This document shows positions 13,023 to 23,075 of a DNA stretch of 64,000 nt, in pieces; positions within the stretch are counted from its first letter, which is position 1; each line of letters starts with the position of its first letter. The stretch covers positions 44,250,786 to 44,314,785 of the forward strand of contig NC_031773.1 of assembly GCF_001522545.3 (NCBI RefSeq), in the 5' to 3' direction. The DNA is from Parus major (taxonomy: Eukaryota > Chordata > Aves > Passeriformes > Paridae). The notes beneath the pieces are model-generated. The model made no database searches, had not been told where the DNA came from, and saw nothing but the letters and a program-made list of their open reading frames with translations. Made by a program: the position numbers and the translations under genes.

Positions 13023-13303
13023 GTGAGCGCTGCAGAGCACGGGTCCAGGGCAGCACAGGGAACTCGCGTTCAGGCCTGTCTCAGGTTTGACATTGCCCGG
13101 GGCAAGGCCGCGGGAGGCACGTGGCTCAGTTGGCAAAGCTCCCCGAGCCGGGCAGCGATAAGGAATGAACGGGAGCAGAGGCGCGGGGTTTATCGCTGCA
13201 GAATGCGCTCACACTGCCCGAGCAGGGGCCACAGGCCCCGTCGGGACGCTGAGGGGCGGGCTCGGCCCGCCAGGGCGCAGGCGCGGTTCGGGCGGGCGGC
13301 GGC

Positions 13304-13315
13304 CGCGCGTGCGCA
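13304..13315 (-). promoter_or_regulatory. SLC25A3: NRF-1 binding site (predicted)
   Basis: The minus strand reads TGCGCACGCGCG, an exact match to the YGCGCAYGCGCR consensus of nuclear respiratory factor 1. It sits about 130 nt upstream of the exon 1 donor. A weaker related element, GCGCAGGCGCGG, lies near 13275. Confidence 0.65.
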
Positions 13316-13399
13316 GCGATCGGCGTGGAGCCTCCGCCAATCGCGGCGCGGGTCGTTGCGCGGCGGCCCCGCCCCCGGCGCGGCGAAGGACAAGGTGAC

Positions 13400-13448
13400 G
13401 GCGCGGGGCGCGCGTTCAGCCTCTGCCGCAGCGGCTCCATCTTGTGAG
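13400..13448 (+). other. SLC25A3: SLC25A3 non-coding exon 1 (3' end; start approximate)
   Basis: The sequence ccatcttgtgag|gtgagt is a near-consensus donor ending at 13448, followed by a 156-nt intron to the exon that carries the ATG. The start is not determined by sequence; 13400 is only an approximation. Confidence 0.65.
13435..13444 (-). promoter_or_regulatory. SLC25A3: YY1-like site in exon 1 (predicted)
   Basis: The minus strand reads CAAGATGGAG, close to the YY1 consensus AAGATGGCGGC. It sits just inside the first donor, where YY1 sites often mark the start region of TATA-less promoters. Confidence 0.45.
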
Positions 13449-13610
13449 GTGAGTCAGGGCGGCGCGGGCCTCCCGCCCGCCGGGGACCGGGCTCAGCCTC
13501 GAGGCGGCCGGGCCCCCTCGCGGGTGCGGGGCTGGGGCTCGGCGGCCGCGCCGTAGCGGAGTTTCCCGGTCCCACGTCCGTCTGCTCTTCTCGCCCGCTT
13601 TTAGGTCGCC

Positions 13611-13761
13611 ATGTTCTCGTCCATCGCGCCGCTCGCGCGGCACAACTTGTTCTGCGCGCCGCACTTCCAGCTGGTGCAGGACGGCGTCAGAAAGCGCCCG
13701 GCGGAGCCCGCGGAGGCCCCCGCCACGCGGCGGGTCCTGGCGGCCGCGTCCGCCGACGAAG
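13611..13761 (+). CDS. SLC25A3: SLC25A3 exon 2: start codon and mitochondrial presequence
   Basis: Fifty codons plus one base, ending GAAG|gtgagc. Strongly GC-rich because it lies in the CpG island. The acceptor is cgcttttag at 13604. Confidence 0.95.
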
Positions 13762-16700
13762 GTGAGCGGGACGGAGGGGCCGCGGCGGAGGCGAGGCCCG
13801 TGGGCGTGCGGGGCTGGGGGTGCCTGCGCTGGCCCCGGGCCTGTGCCCGCCAGGGCGGCGCAGGGAATGTCAGCGCTCAGCGGGGCTCGGCCGAGCCGGG
13901 AGGGGCCGGCGCTGGGCCTACGCGCCCGCTTGGAGGACGAGGAAGGGCACGGGTGGGGGAGGCGCTGGCAGTGCTTCCGCTCTGCCGGCGATGTGTGCTG
14001 AGGAGCAGGAGGGATCCTGGCTTGACGGAAAAGGACACGGGAAGGTTCTAGTGCGGAGTAATCGCAGAGACCCCGGTAGATTCTGTCCTGGGGAGCACAG
14101 AGTGCATTTTCTCGCTCTGCATGGCCTGCAGCGTCGGGCGCTGAGGTTGCAGGCCCCTACTTCCTTTCATCGGTGGAGAAGAGCAGTGAATTAATCTGTG
14201 GATTCTAAAGACCATCTCTCCCATCCTTTTTCCCTTTTTCTCTTATTTTTGTTCACCAGTTTATTCATAGCTTGGTAACTGAACATCTAGATACATTCGG
14301 GTGCTTGCTGCTGTTCTTTTTTTAGTTCTTTCTTTCTTTTTACTAGTTGTGGAGCATACACCAGGTAACCTGCTATTTAAGATACAGGGATGCACTTAAG
14401 AGTTAAGTGCAAATCCTTCTTGTATGTTTCCCAGTCAGTTTGTTGACTTCTGAAGGTCAGACCTTGGTACTTGCAGTACTATAGAACGGGTAAGGGTGGA
14501 AAGGACAACAGTGAGTCATTGTCATCATCCTTACAGGTCTAACTTCCCTACTGAAGCAGGGTCATCCTAGAGCAGATTGTACACAATTGTGTCCAGATTC
14601 TTGAATATCTCCAGGAGGGGAGACTCCACAGAGTCTTTGGGTAGCCTGTTTCAGTGTGTGGTCACCACAGTACAGAACTTCTTCCTTATATTCAGATAGA
14701 ACTTCCTGTGCATTAGTTTTGCCCATTGCTTCTTATCCTGTTGCTTGGCATCACTGAGAAGAGTCTGGATCCATCCTCTTGACACCCTCCAATCAATACT
14801 TACAGACAATGATGAGGTCTTCTTTCAGTCTTTTTTTCTTGAGGCTTAACAGACCCGGATCCTTCAGTCTTTATTCATAAATGAGGTGTTCACATCTCCT
14901 CATCATCTTCATGGCCCTCCCCTGGGTCTGCTCCAGGAGCTGCATGTCTGTCTTGTACTGAGGGGACCAGAACTGGGCACAGCGCTCAAAATGTATCCTC
15001 ACTAGGGCTGAGTAAAGGGACAGGATCACCTTTGAGCTGCTGGCAGTGCTCTTCCTAATGCATTACAGGAGACCGTTGGCCTTGGCCACACAGACACACT
15101 TCTGGCTCATGGACAGCTTGGCTGTCCAGCAGGACCCCCAGCTCCTTCTCTGCAGAGCTGCTTTCCAGCAGGTTAGCCCCCTAGCTTCTGACGGTCCAGG
15201 GGGCTATTTGTCCCCAGGTACAGAACCCTGCATTTGCCTTTGTTGGACTTAATTCACTTCCTCTCTGCATGCCTCCAACATGTTGAGGTCTATCTGAAGG
15301 AGTCCACAATAGTAGAGGTGGATATTAAAATTCTAATTCTCTTAAGCTGTCAATAACTTAAAAGAGTCTCTTTGGTTTTAGTTAAAAAAAGGTAAGAATT
15401 ACTTTCAATAAGCTACCTTTTCTGAAATACCATGATAATTTAAGTATTTTAGGGGACTTGCATGAATATTCATTGATTACTTGAAAGAGAGACAGGTTAG
15501 GTTTTATGAAGTTTTCAAGAAATCATTTGTGGCTTTCAGTGAAGTAATCCTGCTTCCAGCTAACTAAAGCCTTAAATCGCTCTTTGGTATGCTAAATATA
15601 TTCAGTAGGTGCACTTATTTCTTTAAAGCATTATGCTTAATCTTCATCCTGTTTGTTGGCAGTTGTGGTCAAAGGTGGCCAAAGTTTTTCAGTCTTTATA
15701 ATCTTTTCTGCTGAGTTCACTATTTCATGTACCATTCAGTTCTCTGGCTTTTGTGCTGAGAACATAACGTGTTGCAGAAGATATCTGGGCTTGCACAAGG
15801 TCACACAAAGTCAGTACAAACCACACGACCTTCTGAGATCAGCTCAGGGCATCAACCACAATGGAGCTCAGAGACCAAGTATTTTATGACTGGCTCATGG
15901 AATTTGTCCTTGTGAACATGTCAGATTGGAAGCAGAGATATTAAATAGTTCCAACATAGCTGTCTCAACAGAGTAGATACATTTTTATGCCACATATTTA
16001 TATGTGTGTACCTTTAAGAGTTTTTGTCTTAATTAGAATTACTTTCTTGTCCTCTGTGCTCCATGTTCAGCTGGTTCTCTTCTCAAGTTAATGGTTTTCA
16101 GAAAATTTGACTCTACTTCTGAAATAGGAAGTCCAAGATCATCTGTGGATTTATTTTCCTAATACTACTGTACCACTACAAACCTAGGCACCTCTAAAGA
16201 GCTCAAGCCTAATTGATACTGGCTTTCTTAATTACTGTACTTGAACACCAGGCTGATAGGTCAGTCTGAAGAGCACTGAAATACAGCCCATACATAAAAC
16301 TCTACTTTCCTGTGACTACTATAAAGGTCTCACCCTGTTATTTGAGGAGTATGACTTCTGAATTACTGTGAAAAAGGCAGTGAGAACAAACAGTTCTGAG
16401 ATCTGGGCAGCATGGTAGCTGTTGGCCAAAGACACAGCTAGACAGAGCTGCCCCAAACAGACCTAGACTCTGTTCTCTGATTACACCTGCCTGATCTGTG
16501 TGCAGTTAACCAGCCATTCTGGAAAGTTGTAAACAGACTTATTTCTGTCTGCAAATCTGCTAGCATAGCCAAGCCATTTTGGAGCCATGTGTAAGTCTCA
16601 CACCAGCATATTTACAGTCTTTAGCAGTGTGTCAATTAAAAATAAGTTATTCTGATACGACTGATTTCTGGCTTTTAACTTAGGTTCTCTATGGCATCTG

Positions 16701-19700
16701 TGATTTTAAATATAGAAAAGCTTATTTTTTATTGTTTGGGTAATTTTTAAGAGTAAGGTGAAAAATGTAAATATAAAATCTAATGTAAAATCTGGATTAT
16801 TTGTGGGAGTTTCTTTAAAAATTAACGAAGTTATGAGCTGGATAAGCTTGCTAGTGTTATCTGCTGCTCTGTTGGTGCTCTTGAACATCATCATCAGCTT
16901 CTGTTAATGTTCATAAAGGAATTCAGAATCAGAAAGATGGCAAAGAAGCTCTGCATAAGACAGGCTTTTGCTGTCTTTTAGTTTTCATTAGTGTTTCTTG
17001 GAGACAGTTCTTAGTAAGTCATAATACTTTAATGCCATTATGTTGAAGTGACACCAGAAGATTTAGGAACAAAAAATTCTTTCTACTTTGGAGAATGTTT
17101 TTCTCATAGTTATGATTTTCTGTATGCTTATTCAGTATATCAGTTTTGCTTCTACTTATATTTTCAAAACATTGAGCATAGTAGTAGAATAGTGGTGCTA
17201 CTTTATGCTTATTTTGTACTGTTCATTGTAAATTTGAGTGGTTTTTTGTTTGCACTCACACATAGCCTCTGTAGCTTCTTCAAAAATGAAAGAAGAAAAC
17301 ATTCTTTTTTTATAGCTCCAGTGACTTCGCTGTATAGAAATATCACATTAAATAATATTAATAATATTAATAGTAATAATAATAAATATTATGAAAATTA
17401 GTAGCTTGTTTTAAGATTGGATAGTTTTATACACAGTATATACAATGTATAGAACAGTTATCTTGAAGTATCTCTTGATTAAATGTGACCAGAAATATTC
17501 TTTAATGAACCCTGTATGAGCATGAGGACAATAAATAGCAAGCTGTATACATTTGAGATTCTGTATTTGAAACACAATTTAAAAAAACTTGTAAATTAAA
17601 AAAAATCTGTAAATAATCTGAGAAATACCTGAAAATAAATGTGCATATCTCCAACACCAGTATTGTAGATTTTTATAGTATCTACTTAAATACAGGAGTT
17701 AATATGTTATAGAATATTTAACAAAAGAAGCTTTGTCTTTTGAGTACTAGAGAAATACTGTTCTTCCTTAATTTGTGGCTATAAGAAATTGTTGGATATT
17801 GCAACTTTGAGTCGTAGTTTGTTAGTAACATCTGGGATTAATTTCTATTGTTTTAGTGTGCTGCAAGCTAAAACGTCAGTTTCTTCCTTTGCTTATTTAA
17901 AGGAATACATTAAATTTGGAAGCCTTAGAATCAAATCTTGTCCATCCAAAATGTTTTAATTTAAAGCAATATAATTATTTTTCATTATAACACTATATTC
18001 AAGTAATATAGCATGGGAGGTTATTTCAGTTTAATACTTTTGAGAAAGTAGCACTTAGTTTTGCTTCTTTTTTGATCATTGTTACCATTTATGATTGATC
18101 ATATATATGTAATTTTTTCCAATTAACTAGAATACAGCTGTGCCTATGGCTCAAACAGATTCTTTGTGCTTTGTGGCCTTGGTGGGATTATTAGCTGTGG
18201 AACAACACATACGGCACTGGTTCCTCTAGACCTGGTTAAATGCAGAATGCAGGTTTGTTCTGCATGTTGGTATGTGATGACAGAGCATGTTTAGTGTGGT
18301 ATATTTAATTACTAATGAACTGGAGGCATAAACTATACCGTGGACATCGCTGTCCAACCGTGCATGCAGTTAATATAAAAGCATGGTGTGTCTTTATTTT
18401 TTGCTGCAGAGTACAGTTGTGAATATGGCTCGCTCAAGTTTTATGCTCTCTGTGGCGTTGGTGGGGTCCTAAGTTGTGGCCTGACACACACTGGTGTCGT
18501 ACCTCTGGATTTAGTGAAATGTCGTATGCAGGTTTGTATAAACTTAAATATTTCTTGAACTTTGGTTTTCTATCTAGCCAGCATATTAAGAGTTGTCAGT
18601 AGGGATGCAATCTTTTGTGGATGACCAGAAGCAAGTAAACTTGAATGCAGCTTTATCAAATCTACTGCTGTAAGACTAGCAAAATACCACTTTAAAGAGA
18701 AGTAAAGGTATTACAGATAATCTGCACGCATTATTTTTGACAGCATTTAAGGCACGTTTAACTGACTATTTGCTAAAAGGCACTCACCACAATGTTACTC
18801 TGCTGGCTGGTTTGCTGTCCAGCACTATTCCAATACTTTTGGAGTAAGGAAATAGTACCTTTTAGATCTGTGGTTTTTAGCCTGGGGTGGCATGCATGTG
18901 TAATTTGATCCATTAACACTGGATATCAATGCATGGCTTATGGATTGGATATTTTCTAAGGATGCCACTTTGAGCAGAGTGGCTAAAACTTGGTTTCAGG
19001 AAGGCCATTGATGCTTGCAACTGTTTTCCTTAAAGTGGTTTTTGATTGAAATGAAAGGGGCATTGTTGCATTTGGCTTATGACACATGAAAATAATTTTG
19101 TGAAGAGCCATGGATGAAAACGTACTAATGGATTTATTCAGGCAAATCTGCAGGAATGAAGCAAATTAAAGCACACTTGTAAATATAGTAGTTAATGATT
19201 TCTGTGTTGCACAGGCTGATACTGATTATAAAAATGGCCATTTTGTAATTATAGAACTCCTACATTAAGAGGGAACTATGAGTTAGCCAGACCGCCTTGT
19301 CACACTAGGAATATGCACATGCTGTGCATATTCAAAAACTTCAAAACTGTGTTCTTCTGAATGGCCATGATTTAACAGTGTTTACCAGAGAGACCTTTCC
19401 ACATTCTTGAGAGCACCTGAAAGTCTATTCTCAAACTAGGAAATCTGTAACACTTCAGACATACCCAGTGTGGGCTACCAGTTCCTATTTATTACATGAT
19501 AAGGGTGGTGATACTTCTCCTTCCCTCTCCAGTACTTAGAGGGAGGTTCAGGAGGGGGGTTCCATGTGGATTTCAGGTGTGATCTTGTAAGACCTGTCAG
19601 CATTTATCTCTTTACAGATCCAGTACAGCATGTTTCTAATCCTTTCTAAGTTCTCCAGGAAGAAACCTGTTGCCTGCCCTCTCATGTCTTTTTAAGAAGA

Positions 19701-22700
19701 GGTCACCTTTGCCATGGTTTAGCTGAAACCAGGACATCTGTTACACACCTAATAACTAAGCATGGTTCTGACTTGAGCATAGTCTCATTTTTCAGTGTCT
19801 GATTAAATACCCACTTTTCTAAAATTATGTCTGTTCAAAGGTGACGTATTTAGGTGAACTAGATCCCAAGTATATTGTTCCTAGCTGCAAGAGAAAACAC
19901 CAGTCTGTGAATGCTCATGCATGTCCTATAGCTCTTTCTGAAAGTTTGATGGGCATCCAGTTTGATATCCTCCTTCTTATCCTCTGAGGAACTGTTGGAT
20001 GATGTGAAGTATGAAAAGTAACAGTGGGATGTGACTTAATTACCTGTTGAAAAGTTTCTTTCTTCCTTTCACCTGAAACAAAATTATTCAAGTCAGTCTG
20101 TGTTAAATTCTGATGAGTTAATAAAATCTCACTCAAAATTTTATAGGCAGAAAACAATTTGTGTAGCCTTTATTGCCAAGTGAAAGTACAAGTGTAGAAG
20201 TTTTTGAGTACTCTTTGGTCTGCTTTGCTCCATTTGTCTTAACCTGACTATGTGGAGAGATGACACAGGAAAAACAACCTCCTCTGATCAGTAATTAGGT
20301 AAAACATTAGGTTTCTGGCAATGTTCCTGTACATACCCATAGTGTGTAAAGTAAATGAGATTGCTGACAGGACCAATTAAATTTTTTAAAAATCTGATCC
20401 AGTACACCTGACAGTGTTAGAACAGTGATTTCAGTAAATCTTTTCATTACAGTTGCACTGTTAATTTGGACAATTAAAGCGAAACAAAATGGAATTTGGT
20501 GGTTTCTGAGTATTGAGGAATGTACTGGCTGTTAAAACAATTCTGGGTTTGAGACTAGCAAGTAACCATTATGGTTACGTTAGTGTAACCTTGTGGTGAG
20601 TACATCATCTGTCTAGGGAATTATAGGAAGCTGGCTGTTTGAGGAATAGGAAAATTAAAAGTTTTGGATGGGGTTTTAAGGAGGAAAACAGTAAGCTGTA
20701 TCAAACATTTACCTCTCTATTCTGTTTAGGTCGATCCACAAAAATACAAGAGCATCTTCAATGGATTTTCAGTGACAATCAATGAGGATGGTGTTCGTGG
20801 CTTGGCTAAGGGATGGGCTCCAACCTTTATTGGCTATTCCATGCAAGGGCTTTGTAAATTTGGTTTTTATGAAGTTTTCAAAATTCTGTATGGCAACATG
20901 CTGGGAGAGGTAAGCCTTAGATTTACGTAAAGCTATATGTCTGCAGCATAATATTATTAGTGATAAGGCATAATCAGAAAAGCATAATTCATTAATAAAA
21001 ATGTGTGATTAAATTCCTTTCAGGAAAACGCCTATTTGTGGCGTACTTCGCTATATTTAGCTGCATCTGCCAGTGCAGAGTTTTTTGCTGACATTGCTCT
21101 GGCTCCAATGGAAGCTGCTAAAGTTCGTATTCAGACACAGCCTGGATATGCGAACACTCTACGGCAGGCTTTACCCAAAATGTTTGCAGAAGAAGGCATC
21201 TGGGCGTAAGCATCCCTTAATCTTAATTGAAATTCTTGATTTTCAGTACATTTTCTTAATGAAGAACTGGTGCTATAACTAATTCTGGTCTTAGCTTGTA
21301 ATGCTTTTTGGTCTTTATATTTCAAGATAAGAACTTAACATAACTTCAGGCAATCTGTGCTGAACTGGCTGTTAATTCCACATGCTCCTTAGATCCATCT
21401 TTGTGAGTATCTTTGTGCTGAGTTCTGCTGGATAACTTCAGTTTCTAGCAGTTCCAGTCAGAGATATTCAGCAACTTTCTGGTTGTACAGTCAAAGATGC
21501 TTGAGTCATTGGCATGTGAGAGTAATATAACTGCATGTTAGCTTTCTGTTCTGATAGAAGTGGCTGTTGATGTACAGGTCATGTCTCACTATCAGGACTT
21601 GGCTGGTATGCAGACATTAGCCTTTCTGCACTGGTAGTATCAGTACTACATTGCTGCAGTGCATTGTAATCTGAAAACTGACTAAAGAAATTGCTCTGCA
21701 GCCTGGGGATCGGGAAAATTTCCAGTGATGTTGCTGTTTGAAGGTAGTACTCAGAAATTAATACAACTCAGATTTCTGTAGGTATTGATAGCATTACAAG
21801 GTCAATGTATAGAAGTTGTGTAGCAGCAATAAATAAGCTAATTTATTTCAGGTTAGAAATACGCTTTTAAATCCTGAAGAAAATGAAACTTAGATTGTCT
21901 CTTCTCTGATTAAGTTTCTATAAAGGTGTTGCTCCGCTATGGATGAGACAGATTCCATACACAATGATGAAATTTGCCTGCTTTGAACGTACTGTTGAAG
22001 CTCTCTACAAGTACGTTGTTCCCAAGCCACGAAGCGAATGTACAAAAGGAGAACAGCTGGTAGTCACATTTGTTGCAGGCTATATTGGTAAGGAATCTTT
22101 AAGCCCTACACTTCATTAATGGATTACTGCAAATCTAGAGACCTGTTGCTTTTCAGAGTTTTGAGCACATGTCACTGACATGGGAGAACTTATTTGCAGC
22201 TTTTAAATGTGCAGGTGAAATAGCTATAATCAGTCTGTTAGAGGAAAATGGGTCTGTAATAGGACACTGTTTTTAACTGCTCCTATATGTTACCAATATT
22301 GATGGCCAGATTTAAAAACTGCAGCTGATTTAAGTGAAAACTTGCATCTTCTTCAGTCTTTGGAATCTTTGGATGGAAGGAGGATTTCCAATATCCAAAG
22401 ATTCAGAAGTTTTTTTCTGGTTGTTCTGTTCAGAAGTTTCAGCTGGTTGTTCTTGGTGTACACAGTAGTGTACAGCTAAAACACCGCAGAACTAATGTCA
22501 AATTATTCTTCCAGCTGGTGTATTCTGTGCAATTGTTTCCCATCCTGCTGACTCTGTGGTATCTGTGTTGAACAAAGAAAAGGGCAGCTCAGCTTCGCAG
22601 GTTCTTATGAGGCTTGGATTCAAAGGTACATTCTTACTTTCATGTATTTTGGATCAAGTGTTTCTGGTGTTTTGGGGAGGATTTCTTTTTTCCATGCTAT

Positions 22701-22896
22701 TTTATGCTGCTCATGCTTTATTGTTTGCTCTCCAGGTGTATGGAAAGGTCTGTTTGCTCGTATCATTATGATTGGTACCCTGACTGCACTACAGTGGTTC
22801 ATCTACGATTCTGTCAAGGTTTATTTCAGACTTCCTCGCCCACCTCCACCTGAAATGCCAGAATCTCTGAAGAAGAAGCTTGGTCTAACTGAATAG
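13611..22896 (+). CDS. SLC25A3: SLC25A3, mitochondrial phosphate carrier (complete coding region)
   Basis: SLC25A3 imports inorganic phosphate with protons across the inner mitochondrial membrane for ATP synthesis. Seven coding segments, using either 3A or 3B, give 1080 nt: 359 residues plus stop, close to the roughly 361-residue mammalian protein. Residues 1-50 form an Arg-rich, Ser/Ala-rich mitochondrial presequence ([14 protein letters not shown]). The carrier shows three repeats with signature motifs [10 protein letters not shown] (exon 3), [10 protein letters not shown] (exon 5) and [10 protein letters not shown] (exon 7). The C-terminus has the conserved [18 protein letters not shown]. 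The ATG at 13611 follows gtcgcc, six bases into exon 2. The mutually exclusive exon pair is conserved from mammals, where 3A is heart and muscle type and 3B is general. No break was seen. Confidence 0.98.
14481..15300 (-). mobile_element. CR1 LINE 3' portion, antisense in SLC25A3 intron 2
   Basis: On the plus strand it starts atagaacgggtaagggtgga, the reverse complement of the CR1 3' end. It continues through phrases typical of antisense CR1, such as gaccagaactgggcacagcg and ctgctggcagtgctcttcct. It is about 0.8 kb, 5'-truncated and diverged, so inactive. Confidence 0.9.
17349..17392. repeat. AAT-rich microsatellite
   Basis: An imperfect run of taa/aat units, read as aataatattaataatatta followed by more of the same, inside SLC25A3 intron 2. 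Confidence 0.8.
18131..18252 (+). CDS. SLC25A3: SLC25A3 exon 3A (mutually exclusive, muscle-type)
   Basis: 122 nt encoding [18 protein letters not shown], then [16 protein letters not shown] and VKCRMQ. It contains the first carrier helix and the first PxD motif. Residues RFF and IISCGTT assign it to the 3A type rather than 3B. Donor CAG|gtttgt. Confidence 0.96.
18410..18531 (+). CDS. SLC25A3: SLC25A3 exon 3B (mutually exclusive, general type)
   Basis: 122 nt encoding [18 protein letters not shown], then [16 protein letters not shown] and VKCRMQ. It matches 3A at 30 of 41 residues and shares both splice phases. The donor is again CAG|gtttgt and the acceptor is tttgctgcag. Only 157 nt of intron separate it from 3A. 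Confidence 0.96.
18532..20729 (+). other. SLC25A3: SLC25A3 intron 3
   Basis: A 2.2-kb intron between exon 3B and exon 4. No further exon, RNA gene or transposon was recognised. Confidence 0.6.
20730..20909 (+). CDS. SLC25A3: SLC25A3 exon 4
   Basis: Sixty codons (residues 92-151) from [13 protein letters not shown] to YGNMLGE, including [19 protein letters not shown], one of the most conserved parts of phosphate carriers. Phase 0 at both ends; donor GAG|gtaagc. Confidence 0.97.
21024..21205 (+). CDS. SLC25A3: SLC25A3 exon 5
   Basis: Residues 152-211 from [19 protein letters not shown]; it contains the second signature [10 protein letters not shown]. It ends after two bases of an Ala codon, with donor TGGGC|gtaagc. 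Confidence 0.97.
21206..21914 (+). other. SLC25A3: SLC25A3 intron 5
   Basis: A 709-nt intron with no coding content. In human an H/ACA snoRNA (SNORA53) is hosted by this gene; I could not identify its counterpart here or in intron 6 by eye. Confidence 0.4.
21915..22087 (+). CDS. SLC25A3: SLC25A3 exon 6
   Basis: It completes Ala and continues [20 protein letters not shown] to TFVAGYI. The acceptor tctctgattaag is pyrimidine-poor near the AG, but phase and protein conservation fix it. Confidence 0.95.
22515..22625 (+). CDS. SLC25A3: SLC25A3 exon 7
   Basis: It encodes [20 protein letters not shown] (third carrier signature) through [15 protein letters not shown]. Acceptor ttcttccag, donor AAAG|gtacat. 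Confidence 0.97.
22736..22896 (+). CDS. SLC25A3: SLC25A3 exon 8 with stop codon
   Basis: It encodes [20 protein letters not shown], the sixth transmembrane helix and the proline-rich tail, ending at TAG (22894-22896). The preceding intron is only 110 nt. Confidence 0.97.
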
Positions 22897-23075
22897 ACAA
22901 CTCATGGACTGACTGCTGACTGTCCCAGTGATGAGTTTCATGAAAATTTTATACATTTGACTATGTAGAAAACAAACTCTATACAATGTCATTATTGGTT
23001 GTGCCCTCATCTCACAAGAGGGTTTAAATTCTACCACTGTCATTGCCTGAAATAAATGAGAAACAGAGTGCTTAG
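22897..23075 (+). other. SLC25A3: SLC25A3 3' UTR and polyA signal
   Basis: A short UTR; AATAAA at 23051-23056 followed by TG-rich sequence (gtgcttagtgtctgttt) is a good cleavage signal. The end is estimated at about 20 nt past the hexamer. Confidence 0.75.

Larger units (their letters stand above)
13040..13990. promoter_or_regulatory. SLC25A3: SLC25A3 CpG-island promoter
   Basis: Sharply GC- and CpG-rich island in an AT-rich surround, covering the upstream region, non-coding exon 1, exon 2 and the start of intron 2. It has no obvious TATA box. It contains a CCAAT box (13337-13341), GC boxes near 13367-13376, an NRF-1-like palindrome and a YY1-like site. This is typical of a housekeeping nuclear gene for a mitochondrial protein. 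Confidence 0.85.
13762..18130 (+). other. SLC25A3: SLC25A3 intron 2
   Basis: A 4.4-kb intron. It begins inside the CpG island and carries a long antisense CR1 copy (14481-15300) and an AAT-rich microsatellite (17349-17392). A short stretch near 15789 (cacaaggtcacacaaagtca) resembles the core of MIR elements. No other coding sequence was recognised. Confidence 0.7.

Noticed and set aside
13023..13664. Several long open frames on both strands in the SLC25A3 CpG island
   Set aside because: GC-rich DNA has few stops; the frames overlap the promoter and exons of SLC25A3, have low-complexity Arg/Ala/Gly/Pro composition and no homology.
13611..14051. Read-through of SLC25A3 exon 2 into intron 2 as a 146-codon frame
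   Set aside because: A consensus donor at 13762 and the conserved next exons show that the frame past residue 50 is intronic.
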